NCBI RefSeq assembly: GCF_020829645.1
Contig: NZ_JAIVFS010000023.1
Span: 43,689 to 107,688 of the forward strand
DNA length: 64,000 nt
Direction of reading: 5' to 3'
Origin: Nostoc mirabile CHAB5784
GTDB lineage: Bacteria; Cyanobacteriota; Cyanobacteriia; Cyanobacteriales; Nostocaceae
This document shows, piece after piece, positions 18,230 through 25,777 of the stretch. Each line of letters starts with the position of its first letter. The first letter of the stretch is position 1. Below the pieces are notes generated by a model. That model ran no database searches. It worked only from the letters and a program-made list of their open reading frames with translations, and was not told the DNA's origin. Position numbers and translations under genes: made by a program.

Positions 18230-18234
18230 TCATT

Positions 18235-19512
18235 ATGATTAGCCGTTTGATTGACCTTGTGCCTAGATGCACAGGTCAAAACATCTTACGGTCGCTTGCA
18301 TCAGCCACTCGTAGATCGGCTACTTACAGATTTGCAGTTCGATTTTGCATCGGGCTTGTCTCGATTTTGGTCTTGACTCTAGTTTTTGACGGTCATGCTG
18401 TTGCCACTTCTGAATCTGGCAATCAGCTTTCCTCTTTAATGAATCAGTTCAAACTACCCAAAAGCTCCACAATCCAGTTACTGGAAACCGTGGGATTGTT
18501 TATAGGGGGTATAATTTTTTGTATAGTTTTGGATCGCTGGTTTTCTAACCGTTCTGCTCAATCTAGCAACACGCCCTTAGCTGAACAAGCGCGGCGGCTC
18601 AAGCAACTCAAAATAGGATATCCAGAGGGAATGACAAATCTGGAAGTTCTCCGTGCTCAAGGCTTGCTCGAAACGCGTTTGCAACCTTATGGACTGAGTG
18701 TCACCTGGACAAGCTTTTTATCAGCCTCTTCTCTGATAGAAGCACTCAGCAACGGGACGATAGACTTCTGCGGCGGCGGCGGCACGGCCAGCATCTTCTC
18801 TCAAGCTGCGGATCATGTATTTGTGCGGGTGGCTAAGGAAAAATATACTGCTCCCAAAGGTCAAGCGATTCTGGTACCGGAAGATTCGCCGATTCAGACC
18901 CTTGCCGACCTGAAGGGTAAGAAGATTGCTTTTGACAAAGGCTCAAGCGCCCATTATGTGCTTGTGCGATCGCTAGAAAAAGTCGGCCTCGATTTTAGTG
19001 ACATTGAGCCAGTTTATCTGACACAGCCGGAGGCGCTGCCCCGATTCTGCCGGGGTGAAGTCGATGCTTGGGTGATTTGGGTTCCCTACACAGCAACTCA
19101 ATCCCGAAACGCTTACCCAGGCCGCTCGATTGCAGACCTAGAGAGCATATTTGGTGACAAAGCCTCCGTAGAAGTTCCGACCTATTACTACGCGATTCCA
19201 GAACTGGTACGCGACTATCCCGACCTGCTCAAGGTGATTTTAGAAGAGGTAAACGAAGCCGGAGCTTGGGCTAAGAGACAGGAATTAGAAGCGGTTCAAC
19301 GAATGGCAGAACACCATGAAATCGATCCATCGATTGTAAGTACTTTACAGCAGCGTAATGCCGAACGCGCCATCATCCCAATTGACGACCAATCGCTCAC
19401 GGCTCTACAGCATCAGGCAAATATATTTAGAGATTTAAATCTGATTCCTGAGCGGGTGAATGTCAAAGATGGAACCTATAGCTTGCAGACCAAGCAAAAC
19501 TGGACTTATTAA
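18235..19512 (+). CDS. ABC-type substrate-binding protein (SsuA/TauA/NrtA-like) with membrane anchor
   Basis: About 425 residues from ATG 18235. Two hydrophobic segments come first (about residues 35-55 with VRFCIGLVSILVLTLVF, and 80-100 with LLETVGLFIGGIIFCIVL), then a periplasmic-binding fold: LKIGYPEGMTNLEVLRAQGLL, SNGTIDFCGGGGTASIF, LADLKGKKIAFDKGSSAHYV and RFCRGEVDAWVIWVPYTA. That pattern fits proteins for aliphatic sulfonates, taurine or nitrate. No permease or ATPase gene is nearby, so it is an orphan. The double anchor is unusual for a soluble binding protein and may keep it membrane-bound or mark a sensor-like role. Confidence 0.82.
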   Translation: MISRLIDLVPRCTGQNILRSLASATRRSATYRFAVRFCIGLVSILVLTLVFDGHAVATSESGNQLSSLMNQFKLPKSSTIQLLETVGLFIGGIIFCIVLDRWFSNRSAQSSNTPLAEQARRLKQLKIGYPEGMTNLEVLRAQGLLETRLQPYGLSVTWTSFLSASSLIEALSNGTIDFCGGGGTASIFSQAADHVFVRVAKEKYTAPKGQAILVPEDSPIQTLADLKGKKIAFDKGSSAHYVLVRSLEKVGLDFSDIEPVYLTQPEALPRFCRGEVDAWVIWVPYTATQSRNAYPGRSIADLESIFGDKASVEVPTYYYAIPELVRDYPDLLKVILEEVNEAGAWAKRQELEAVQRMAEHHEIDPSIVSTLQQRNAERAIIPIDDQSLTALQHQANIFRDLNLIPERVNVKDGTYSLQTKQNWTY

Positions 19513-19723
19513 TTCCGACACAGTTAGGAATAAGAATTAAATAACATACAATTTATGTCCGACAGCTTACCTCACCCTCAATCCCTCTCCGATATATTGG
19601 AGAGGGAAGCTAGATAATTGATGAAGTTTTGCATTTTATTTAATTCACGTTCCTTAGTGTATACCTAAGTCCCTGCAAAGCTTGTTTTAATCGTGTCTTA
19701 CATCTTTAGTGTAAACCTAAATC

Positions 19724-19838
19724 TAAAGTTCTTGACGTGTCGGACGGATGATGATTTCATTCACATCAACATTACTGGGCTGCTCAATGGTGTATGCGAT
19801 CGCCCGGGCAATAGCATCTGCATCAATGGCGATCGCTG
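19724..19838 (-). pseudogene. C-terminal remnant of a short-chain dehydrogenase/reductase
   Basis: The complement encodes about 37 residues ending in a stop: DADAIARAIAYTIEQP and NVDVNEIIIRPTRQEL. This is the standard C-terminus of NADP-dependent SDR oxidoreductases. Upstream of it the homology stops abruptly, so the catalytic part is gone. Confidence 0.75.
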
Positions 19839-19937
19839 TCCAAATAAAAAAATATCCCAAAACTGACACAAAACCCTCTCTATTTCTCCTCTCTCTGTGT
19901 TCTCTGCGTCTCTGTGGTTCATTTATTTGGATAATTT

Positions 19938-20040
19938 ATACCAGTTTGAAAAAAGAATCCGACAAATATACGGGTAGGGGCGCAAGGCCTTGCGCCCCTA
20001 CAGATGATTAATCTGTCGCAAAGATTTTTTGAATTGGTAT
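19938..20040. mobile_element. MITE-like unit with ATACCARTT ends (family H, copy 2)
   Basis: ATACCAGTTTGAAAAAAGA on the left and its near complement ending GAATTGGTAT on the right bound 103 bp. The centre is a perfect 28-bp palindrome (19974-20001) of the gtaggggc...gcccctac type. Length and ends match the unit at 11309-11411. Confidence 0.65.
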
Positions 20041-20104
20041 TATTTCTTGAAAATCCCTAAAAATTAAAAAAAGTGTCAAATCTGAATTCCTTTTTCCGGT
20101 CTGA

Positions 20105-20947
20105 TTATTTAAAAGCGATCGCATGGTGGCGGATATGATCTTCAATAAAACTGGCAATGAAATAATAACTGTGGTCATAGCCTTCTTGATAACGCAAATT
20201 TAGCGGCTGATTAACATCTGCACAAGCTTGCTCAAACACTTCAGGCATTAATTGTTCAGCTAAAAATTTATCAGCAGTCCCTTGGTCAATCAGAATCGAA
20301 CTGTGATATCCCACTTTTTTGACTAATTCACTAGCATCATAAGCACGCCAATTTTCTTGATTGTTGCCAAGATAACCACCCAAAGCCTTTTGACCCCAAG
20401 AACAACGCATAGGTGCAGTGATAGGTGCAAAAGCTGATACAGATTTGTAAAGTTCTGGGTTTCTCATTGCACAGACAAGCGCCCCATGTCCCCCCATCGA
20501 ATGACCGAAAATACCTTGTTTTTCAGGTTGCGTAGGGAAATTTGCGGTAATTAAAGCAGGTAATTCCTGGACGACATAACTATACATTTGGTAATGTTGA
20601 CGCCACGGTTCTTCTGTAGCATCAACATAAAAGCCCGCACCTGTGCCAAAGTCCCAGTCATCATCCTCACCTGCAATGCCAGTATTACGCGGACTCGTAT
20701 CTGGTGTAACCAATATCAAACCGTACTCAGCTGCAAAGCGCTGCACTCCCGCCTTCACCATAAAATTCTCTTCTGTGCAACTTAACCCAGAGAGGAAATA
20801 GAGAATCGGCACAGGTTTTTGAATTGCTTGTGGTGGTTGATAGACAGCAAAGCGCATTTCACCGTTACAGGTTGAGGAGTGATGACTGTAAAAGCCGAGT
20901 TTGCCACCAAAGCTTTTATATTCGGAAAGGAGGTTGAGGTTAGACAT
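20105..20947 (-). CDS. fghA: S-formylglutathione hydrolase
   Basis: A 280-residue alpha/beta hydrolase of the esterase D family that hydrolyses S-formylglutathione to formate and glutathione. The nucleophile elbow is GHSMGGHGAL. The acid lies in IDQGTADKFL and the His in EGYDHSYYFIASF. The oxyanion region YFLSGLSCTEENFM and the segment PDTSPRNTGI are typical of the family. It completes the pathway begun by the dehydrogenase at 2668-3777. It stands alone, about 75 bp downstream of the MNIO operon on the same strand, so read-through from that operon is possible but not shown. Confidence 0.93.
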   Translation of the reverse strand: MSNLNLLSEYKSFGGKLGFYSHHSSTCNGEMRFAVYQPPQAIQKPVPILYFLSGLSCTEENFMVKAGVQRFAAEYGLILVTPDTSPRNTGIAGEDDDWDFGTGAGFYVDATEEPWRQHYQMYSYVVQELPALITANFPTQPEKQGIFGHSMGGHGALVCAMRNPELYKSVSAFAPITAPMRCSWGQKALGGYLGNNQENWRAYDASELVKKVGYHSSILIDQGTADKFLAEQLMPEVFEQACADVNQPLNLRYQEGYDHSYYFIASFIEDHIRHHAIAFK

Positions 20948-21021
20948 TCGTTATATTTTCAATCCTTGAGCGATCGCCAGAGAAAGATTATTTTAGCGTG
21001 AACTACCTGGTAATTAGCACG

Positions 21022-21588
21022 CTATAACGAGCGCACAATATGCCGCAGTTGCGATTGCTTTGAGAACCGAAACCAAATTGCGATCGTTGGTTGGCGATTC
21101 ATCCCCTCTGCACTCGCTATGCCAACAGGATAACGAAACCAACACACAATTAAGCGGCTAGTAGGTTCATAAGCCAACAGCCATGTTTTTTCGTAGCACA
21201 CCAAATCACTAATCCAAGGTGGATGTAGGTTTTCCTCTTCAGCAACTCTGGCGATGAAATTAGCAAAAGCGATCGCATCTTCTCTATGTTTTTTGATTCC
21301 TTTTGGTACATGGGTTTGGGCATATCGCCAAAATAAGGCAGTAAAATTTTTACCCAACGCCCGCGCAGTGCGTGGAAGTAGTTCGCGTACTTCTCCCAAC
21401 CGTTTCCACTTTAGAGAATTCGCAAAGATATTTACCTCTTGTGTTGAAAGTTGAGCTAACTTTTGTGCTTCATCGCAACTCAGCCCCAACTCTGCACCAA
21501 CGGCTTCTGGGTTAGCAAAGAAACGCTCTCTGAAATCGGTATTGGTGTAAAGTTGGGCTAAAACTTCCTGGGTTTGTGCTAACCCCAT
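21022..21588 (-). CDS. MNIO partner protein (SCO6045 C-terminal-like)
   Basis: 188 residues with no membrane segment. The N-terminal half is helical (LAQLYTNTDFRERFFANPEA, then ELGLSCDEAQKLAQLS). The C-terminal half, LHPPWISDLVCYEKTWLLA and RLIVCWFRYPVG, resembles the partner domain found next to or fused with DUF692 enzymes in other bacteria (SCO6045-like, from memory). It starts 10 bp inside the end of the DUF692 gene, so the two are translationally linked. By analogy with MbnC, TglI and DUF2063 partners, it probably presents the substrate peptide to the enzyme. It has no recognised catalytic motif. Confidence 0.65.
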   Translation of the reverse strand: MGLAQTQEVLAQLYTNTDFRERFFANPEAVGAELGLSCDEAQKLAQLSTQEVNIFANSLKWKRLGEVRELLPRTARALGKNFTALFWRYAQTHVPKGIKKHREDAIAFANFIARVAEEENLHPPWISDLVCYEKTWLLAYEPTSRLIVCWFRYPVGIASAEGMNRQPTIAIWFRFSKQSQLRHIVRSL

Positions 21589-22412
21589 CTGCCATAACTC
21601 CCGCTAATCTCCCGTGCTTTTTGCAGTTCTTTTGTCAATTCTGCAAAGAGTGGCAAGTTTTCATCTCGTTCTAGAATAATCCCTTTAACTGGAACACGGG
21701 CAACAACTTCCTGCATCAGTTGCCATACTTCCAGTGGTGTAGACTGCGAATGGCTGTCAATTAATACACCATCATGCCAATGTCCACCAACAAAATGTAA
21801 TTGTACGATGCGATCGCACGGTAATTGTTGCAAAAACTCATGGACATCATAGCCGTAATTCACAGCATTAGTGTGCAGATTCGTTACATCTAATAACAGT
21901 CCACAATCAGAACGTTCTACCACCTCGGCTAAAAACTGGGCTTCAGTCATTTCTGCACCTGGAAGCTGTACCATGTAAGTGATATTTTCCAGAATCAGTG
22001 GTACATCAATCCAGCGACGCAATAAAGCAATGTTGCGACAAAGTACTTCCACAGCTTCTTGAGTATAAGGTAGCGGGGACAAATGCCCGATATCAACTCC
22101 ACCCGCTTTTGTAAAGCAGATATGCTCACTCCACCAAGGCGGGTTAAGTTGCTTAATTAGTGCTGCAAGTTTGCGTAAATAATCTGTATCCAAACCTTCA
22201 GCACTACCTAACGAAAGATTAATCGCGTGGGGAATTATCGGAAAATGAGCAGCAAGCAATTCTAACTCCTGCTGTTTTTGCCAAGATGCATCTAAATAGT
22301 GTTCAGCAACAATTTCCAAAAAGTCAACCTGCTGACGGTTAAGAAACAGATCACTTTTAAACGGTTCTCGAAAACCCAACCCCACGCCTAAACTAGGGAG
22401 ATGAGAAAGCAT
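21579..22412 (-). CDS. MNIO-family (DUF692) multinuclear iron oxidase
   Basis: About 277 residues from ATG 22412. An in-frame start at 22457 would add an implausible WRR-rich leader read from the upstream Gly-repeat DNA. It is a TIM-barrel enzyme of the DUF692/MbnB family, whose studied members (MbnB, TglH, bufferin enzymes) modify cysteines in ribosomal peptides. Candidate metal ligands are in PHAINLSLG, WWSEHICF, LENITYMV, LDVTNLHTN, QLHFVGGHWH, IDSHSQ and ILERDEN, the full usual set. It begins five bases after the stop of the Cys-rich membrane protein and overlaps the next gene by 10 bp, forming one operon. The substrate is inferred, not shown. Confidence 0.85.
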   Translation of the reverse strand: MLSHLPSLGVGLGFREPFKSDLFLNRQQVDFLEIVAEHYLDASWQKQQELELLAAHFPIIPHAINLSLGSAEGLDTDYLRKLAALIKQLNPPWWSEHICFTKAGGVDIGHLSPLPYTQEAVEVLCRNIALLRRWIDVPLILENITYMVQLPGAEMTEAQFLAEVVERSDCGLLLDVTNLHTNAVNYGYDVHEFLQQLPCDRIVQLHFVGGHWHDGVLIDSHSQSTPLEVWQLMQEVVARVPVKGIILERDENLPLFAELTKELQKAREISGSYGRWG

Positions 22413-22417
22413 TGCTC

Positions 22418-23485
22418 TTAACCTCCTCCACAACCACCACCGCAACCACCACCGCATGAGGAGCTACTGCATGAGGAGCCACTGTCAGAACTACTACTGC
22501 ATGAGGAGCCACTGTCAGAACCACTACAGTATGAGGAGTTACAGCCAGAACTAGTACTGCATGAGGAGCTAGTGCCAGAACTACTACTGCGAGAACTACT
22601 ACTGTATGAGGAGCTACTGCATGAATTGCTACCGCATAAGCTACTAGACGAACTCTCTACTGTGGTAACTTTTCTAGAAAATGTTGGCGGAAAAAAGGCT
22701 TTGTAGTAGGAGTCATAGGAGGTTCCAGCTAGCGCCTCAACGCCAAATAGTGCCACCAGTAAGTTGTAGTCAAATACAGAAGGGATGTCATACTTTGCCT
22801 TCTGCTGCAATCGGGTAAATGTTTCTTGAAGTTGTTGCAGATACATTTTTCCTCGATGACTGAGATGTGTACCTCTACTGACAAACCACAGCAAAAAGAT
22901 AATCGATAATACACCAATTGTGATTAATAAACCTGCGTTATAGCGTCCCTTACCCAAGGCGATGAGCAGCTTATAGCCCCCCAAGCTGAAAATAATCATC
23001 GCTCCAATCAAGCCAACTTTGATATTCCATTCTTGCCACTGGGAAGCATACAACAATTGCTCATTTTGTAGTTTTTCTTCATAGGCATTGCTGTATGACT
23101 GGATACTCTCGGTTGCCAACCAAACAGATGTTTTAGCTGTGGAAGAAGAAGAGAATTTATCAAATACCTCACGCTCTAGAGGCTGTAGGTGAGATACATC
23201 AGGATGATTTGGTACTTGGCTGATTGATTGTCCACTGACTTGCAAATAACCCCGGACAATCAAGTCAAATAAGGCTACATTGGCGATTCCTGTTTCTTGG
23301 GAACGCAAATAAGCGATTTCGTAGGGATCTGGTTCAGCAGGAATTAACGGCAGAGGCTGGTTTTTGGTTGGATCTTGGACTAGCCACCAGCAGACTACCA
23401 ATGCGATCGCAATGACAAAGCAATAAAACAGTAAAAAATCCGGCCCATACATATCTGCAATTGGATTATGCAGTAATGCATTCAT
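22418..23485 (-). CDS. TIGR04222-like membrane protein with Ser/Gly/Cys-rich C-terminal tail (putative MNIO substrate)
   Basis: About 355 residues from ATG 23485, chosen because AGGAG lies eight bases upstream; an ATG at 23539 is in frame but lacks one. It has one N-terminal membrane helix (FLLFYCFVIAIALVVCWWLV), a soluble winged-helix-like part (IAYLRSQETGIANVALFDLI, VRGYLQVSG), then two more helices near residues 165-210. From about residue 275 the sequence becomes Ser, Gly and Cys only, with ten cysteines and a CGGGCGGGCGGG end. This layout fits TIGR04222 proteins, known (from memory) for low-complexity Cys/Gly tails and DUF692 neighbours. The tail is the most likely target of the downstream enzyme. 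Confidence 0.7.
   Translation of the reverse strand: MNALLHNPIADMYGPDFLLFYCFVIAIALVVCWWLVQDPTKNQPLPLIPAEPDPYEIAYLRSQETGIANVALFDLIVRGYLQVSGQSISQVPNHPDVSHLQPLEREVFDKFSSSSTAKTSVWLATESIQSYSNAYEEKLQNEQLLYASQWQEWNIKVGLIGAMIIFSLGGYKLLIALGKGRYNAGLLITIGVLSIIFLLWFVSRGTHLSHRGKMYLQQLQETFTRLQQKAKYDIPSVFDYNLLVALFGVEALAGTSYDSYYKAFFPPTFSRKVTTVESSSSSLCGSNSCSSSSYSSSSRSSSSGTSSSCSTSSGCNSSYCSGSDSGSSCSSSSDSGSSCSSSSCGGGCGGGCGGG
22422..22429 (-). promoter_or_regulatory. Shine-Dalgarno GGAGGAGG of the MNIO gene, inside the upstream gene's final glycine codons
   Basis: The last codons of the Cys-rich protein read TGT GGA GGA GGT TAA, and the MNIO ATG follows nine bases after GGAGGAGG. The ribosome-binding site therefore overlaps the coding of the Gly tail and suggests coupled translation. 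Confidence 0.75.
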
Positions 23486-23652
23486 TGCCTTTACTCCTTT
23501 TAGGGAATTACTGAAAGTAAGAGAAATTAAATGACTCAATATTTGCAGCGTTTTTTAGAACATTTTGGCTTTCTCAGGTTTGTCATATACTTTACCACAA
23601 TATTGTAACACACACTAAAATTTATGCTCCGTCAGTGCCACCACTTACTCTG

Positions 23653-24444
23653 TCAATCAACCCTGCGACTAGGCAACTTAGTCCCGCACCTTTTACAAAA
23701 ACCAGCATCTACATCATGGAAAGCCAAACCACAACCTGAACAAGCTGTTTCTACCTGATTAGCAGTTTTCACAACTCGCTTAATTAAATCTCCCACTTGC
23801 CAAGGAATCAGGGCAATTCCTGTAAAAATCATCAGGACTGTTAGCAAGCGCCCTAATTCCGAAATTGGAATAACATCGCCAAATCCTACAGTTGTCATTG
23901 TGACAACAGAGAAATAGAATGCATCCAAAAACGTACCATAATTTTGAGGATTAACCGGATGCTCGACTTGATAAATTAACCCAGAATAAATAAAAACAAT
24001 TGCAAATAATGTAAATAAGATTCGCGCAAAAATCATTCCATCTTCGGTGCTGATACTGGCGAATAAAAATTTTCTATCGATAAATCTGATTAATCGTAAA
24101 ATCCGAAACCATCGCAGTAGGCGGATAAAGCTGATATCCACCATTCCTAAAAAGAAAGGCAAAATCGCCATTAAGTCAATAATCGAATAAAAGCTAAAAA
24201 TATACTTAATTTTGTTTTCCGCACTCCATAGACGGAGTGAATATTCCACCGCGAAGATAATGACGATCGCAGTATCGGCTACATTCAACTGAAACCGCAC
24301 AGAATCAGGAATATTATAAGTTTCTGCCACAAAAATTCCTGATGATACTAGCACCATAGCGGCAAGCGTTAAATTAATCGCTTTACCTAATGGTGTTTCC
24401 AGGTCTTTTAAGTAGAATTCTGTTTCTTGTCTGCTCAGTAACAT
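23653..24444 (-). CDS. Voltage-gated-type potassium channel with C-terminal zinc ribbon
   Basis: 263 residues with six membrane segments. The S4-like helix carries spaced arginines (FIRLLRWFRILRLIRFIDRK) and the pore has the K+ selectivity filter TTVGFGD between the last two helices. After the final helix a short tail with four cysteines (CSGCG and FCKRCG) forms a likely rubredoxin-type zinc ribbon. This is the KvAP/Kch layout. The tail could sense metal or redox state, but that is inference. It is divergent from the nucleoside deaminase gene, 70 bp between starts. Confidence 0.87.
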   Translation of the reverse strand: MLLSRQETEFYLKDLETPLGKAINLTLAAMVLVSSGIFVAETYNIPDSVRFQLNVADTAIVIIFAVEYSLRLWSAENKIKYIFSFYSIIDLMAILPFFLGMVDISFIRLLRWFRILRLIRFIDRKFLFASISTEDGMIFARILFTLFAIVFIYSGLIYQVEHPVNPQNYGTFLDAFYFSVVTMTTVGFGDVIPISELGRLLTVLMIFTGIALIPWQVGDLIKRVVKTANQVETACSGCGLAFHDVDAGFCKRCGTKLPSRRVD

Positions 24445-24514
24445 ATTCGACCATTAACTAATTTTAATTCTCAGTTATAGCATTAGAAATACGATATTAT
24501 TAATCATTATCCTT

Positions 24515-24958
24515 ATGTTAACCCCAGCTTATATGAACCCAGAATATTTTATGCGTTTAGCATTGGCAGAAGCAAAAGAAGGAGATGCGCCTTATGGTGC
24601 TGTGATTGTTAAAGAAAACGAAGTCGTTGCCGTAGCTCATAACACTGTTAACAGAGACAACGATCCATCAGCCCATGCGGAAATTAACGTTATTCGTAGT
24701 TTAACAGCTAAACTTAAAAACCCTTCTTTAGAAGGTTATAGCATATATACAACTGGTGAACCCTGTCCCATGTGTGCAACTGCTTGTGTTTGGAGTGGTG
24801 TATCAGAAATTGTATATGGTGCTTCAATTCAAGATTTGATTACTGTAAATCAATCACAAATTAATATATCTTGCGAAGAAGTAATCGCTAATTCATTTAG
24901 GAATATCAAAGTCACAAAAGGCTTTTTAAAAAATGAATGTTTAGAATTATTTAAATAA
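24515..24958 (+). CDS. Nucleoside deaminase (CMP/dCMP/guanine deaminase family)
   Basis: 147 residues of the cytidine/deoxycytidylate deaminase fold. The zinc site is complete: HAEIN supplies His and the proton-shuttling Glu, and PCPMCATAC supplies the two Cys ligands. The overall pattern (AYGAVIVKENEVVA-like start, EIVYGASIQDL after the motif) is closer to guanine deaminase/TadA-like small enzymes than to CDA. The substrate could be guanine or another base. A second Met six residues in (24530) is an alternative start. It is monocistronic. Confidence 0.85.
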   Translation: MLTPAYMNPEYFMRLALAEAKEGDAPYGAVIVKENEVVAVAHNTVNRDNDPSAHAEINVIRSLTAKLKNPSLEGYSIYTTGEPCPMCATACVWSGVSEIVYGASIQDLITVNQSQINISCEEVIANSFRNIKVTKGFLKNECLELFK

Positions 24959-25080
24959 GCTATAAAAAATCTAAATTTTTCAGATGTAGGGTGTGTTATG
25001 GAAGCCGTAACACACCGATAATCCCAAAATTGTGTTGTACTTTCAGCGATAATATACCCTACAGCTAATCTAGAGGTTAA

Positions 25081-25113
25081 AATTACGAATTACGAATTAC
25101 GAATTACGAATTA
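25081..25113. repeat. STRR heptamers (aattacg x4) at the 3' end of the response regulator gene
   Basis: Perfect heptamer array directly against the stop codon of the gene at 25115. An interrupted palindrome gtgtgtta/taacacac is at 24991-25015. Confidence 0.8.
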
Positions 25114-25114
25114 T

Positions 25115-25777
25115 TTAACTTGATTCATTCAAATAAGATAAATAGGTATTTGCCCAAATTGCAGCTTGAGTGCGATCGCGCAAGTTTAATCTGTTTAAAA
25201 TATTCGTAACATGATTTTTTACAGTCCCCTCAGAAATGTAGAGTTCCTGAGCAATTTCTCGGTTACTAGCGCCTGTAGCTATTAACCGCAAAACCTCTTT
25301 CTCTCTAGGAGTGAGTTCAGCTAAAGTAGACGGTACAGGCGGTGATTGGGTTGGTGTACCATTAGAAAACTGAGTTAACAGCTTTTTAACTATACCTGGG
25401 CCTAATTGAGTATATCCTTTATAAACGGCACGAATAGCAACAGCTAATTCTTCTGAAGGTGTATCTTTCAATAAGTAACCCATTGCCCCATTTTGCAACG
25501 CTGCTGATACATATTCATCATCATCAAAAGTCGTCAGTACTAAAATTTTAGTTTTGCCAAAGCGTTTTTGAATTTCTCGCGTCGCTGCAACTCCATCCAT
25601 AATGGGCATTCGGATATCCAGCAATACTACATCTGGCTGAAATTCAGCAACTAAATTAATCGCCTGTTCACCGTTTTCTGCTTCTCCCACTATCTCTAAA
25701 TCTGGTTCTAATTCTAATAACGCTCTTAATCCTTGACGAATTAAACCTTGGTCATCTACCAGTAGCACTTTAATCAT
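25115..25777 (-). CDS. NarL/FixJ-family response regulator
   Basis: 220 residues. The receiver domain has the acidic pocket VLLVDDQGLIR, phospho-acceptor Asp in VVLLDIRMPIMDG, the conserved Thr in LVLTTFDDD and Lys in LLKDT. A LuxR-type HTH follows (ELTPREKEVLRLIATGASN, about residues 150-215). Its start codon shares one base with the stop of the upstream kinase gene (TAATG), so the two are co-translated partners. Targets are unknown. Confidence 0.93.
   Translation of the reverse strand: MIKVLLVDDQGLIRQGLRALLELEPDLEIVGEAENGEQAINLVAEFQPDVVLLDIRMPIMDGVAATREIQKRFGKTKILVLTTFDDDEYVSAALQNGAMGYLLKDTPSEELAVAIRAVYKGYTQLGPGIVKKLLTQFSNGTPTQSPPVPSTLAELTPREKEVLRLIATGASNREIAQELYISEGTVKNHVTNILNRLNLRDRTQAAIWANTYLSYLNESS

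Noticed and set aside
19748..20011. 87-residue plus-strand frame
   Set aside because: Antisense to the SDR remnant and then through MITE H; its apparent order is an artefact.
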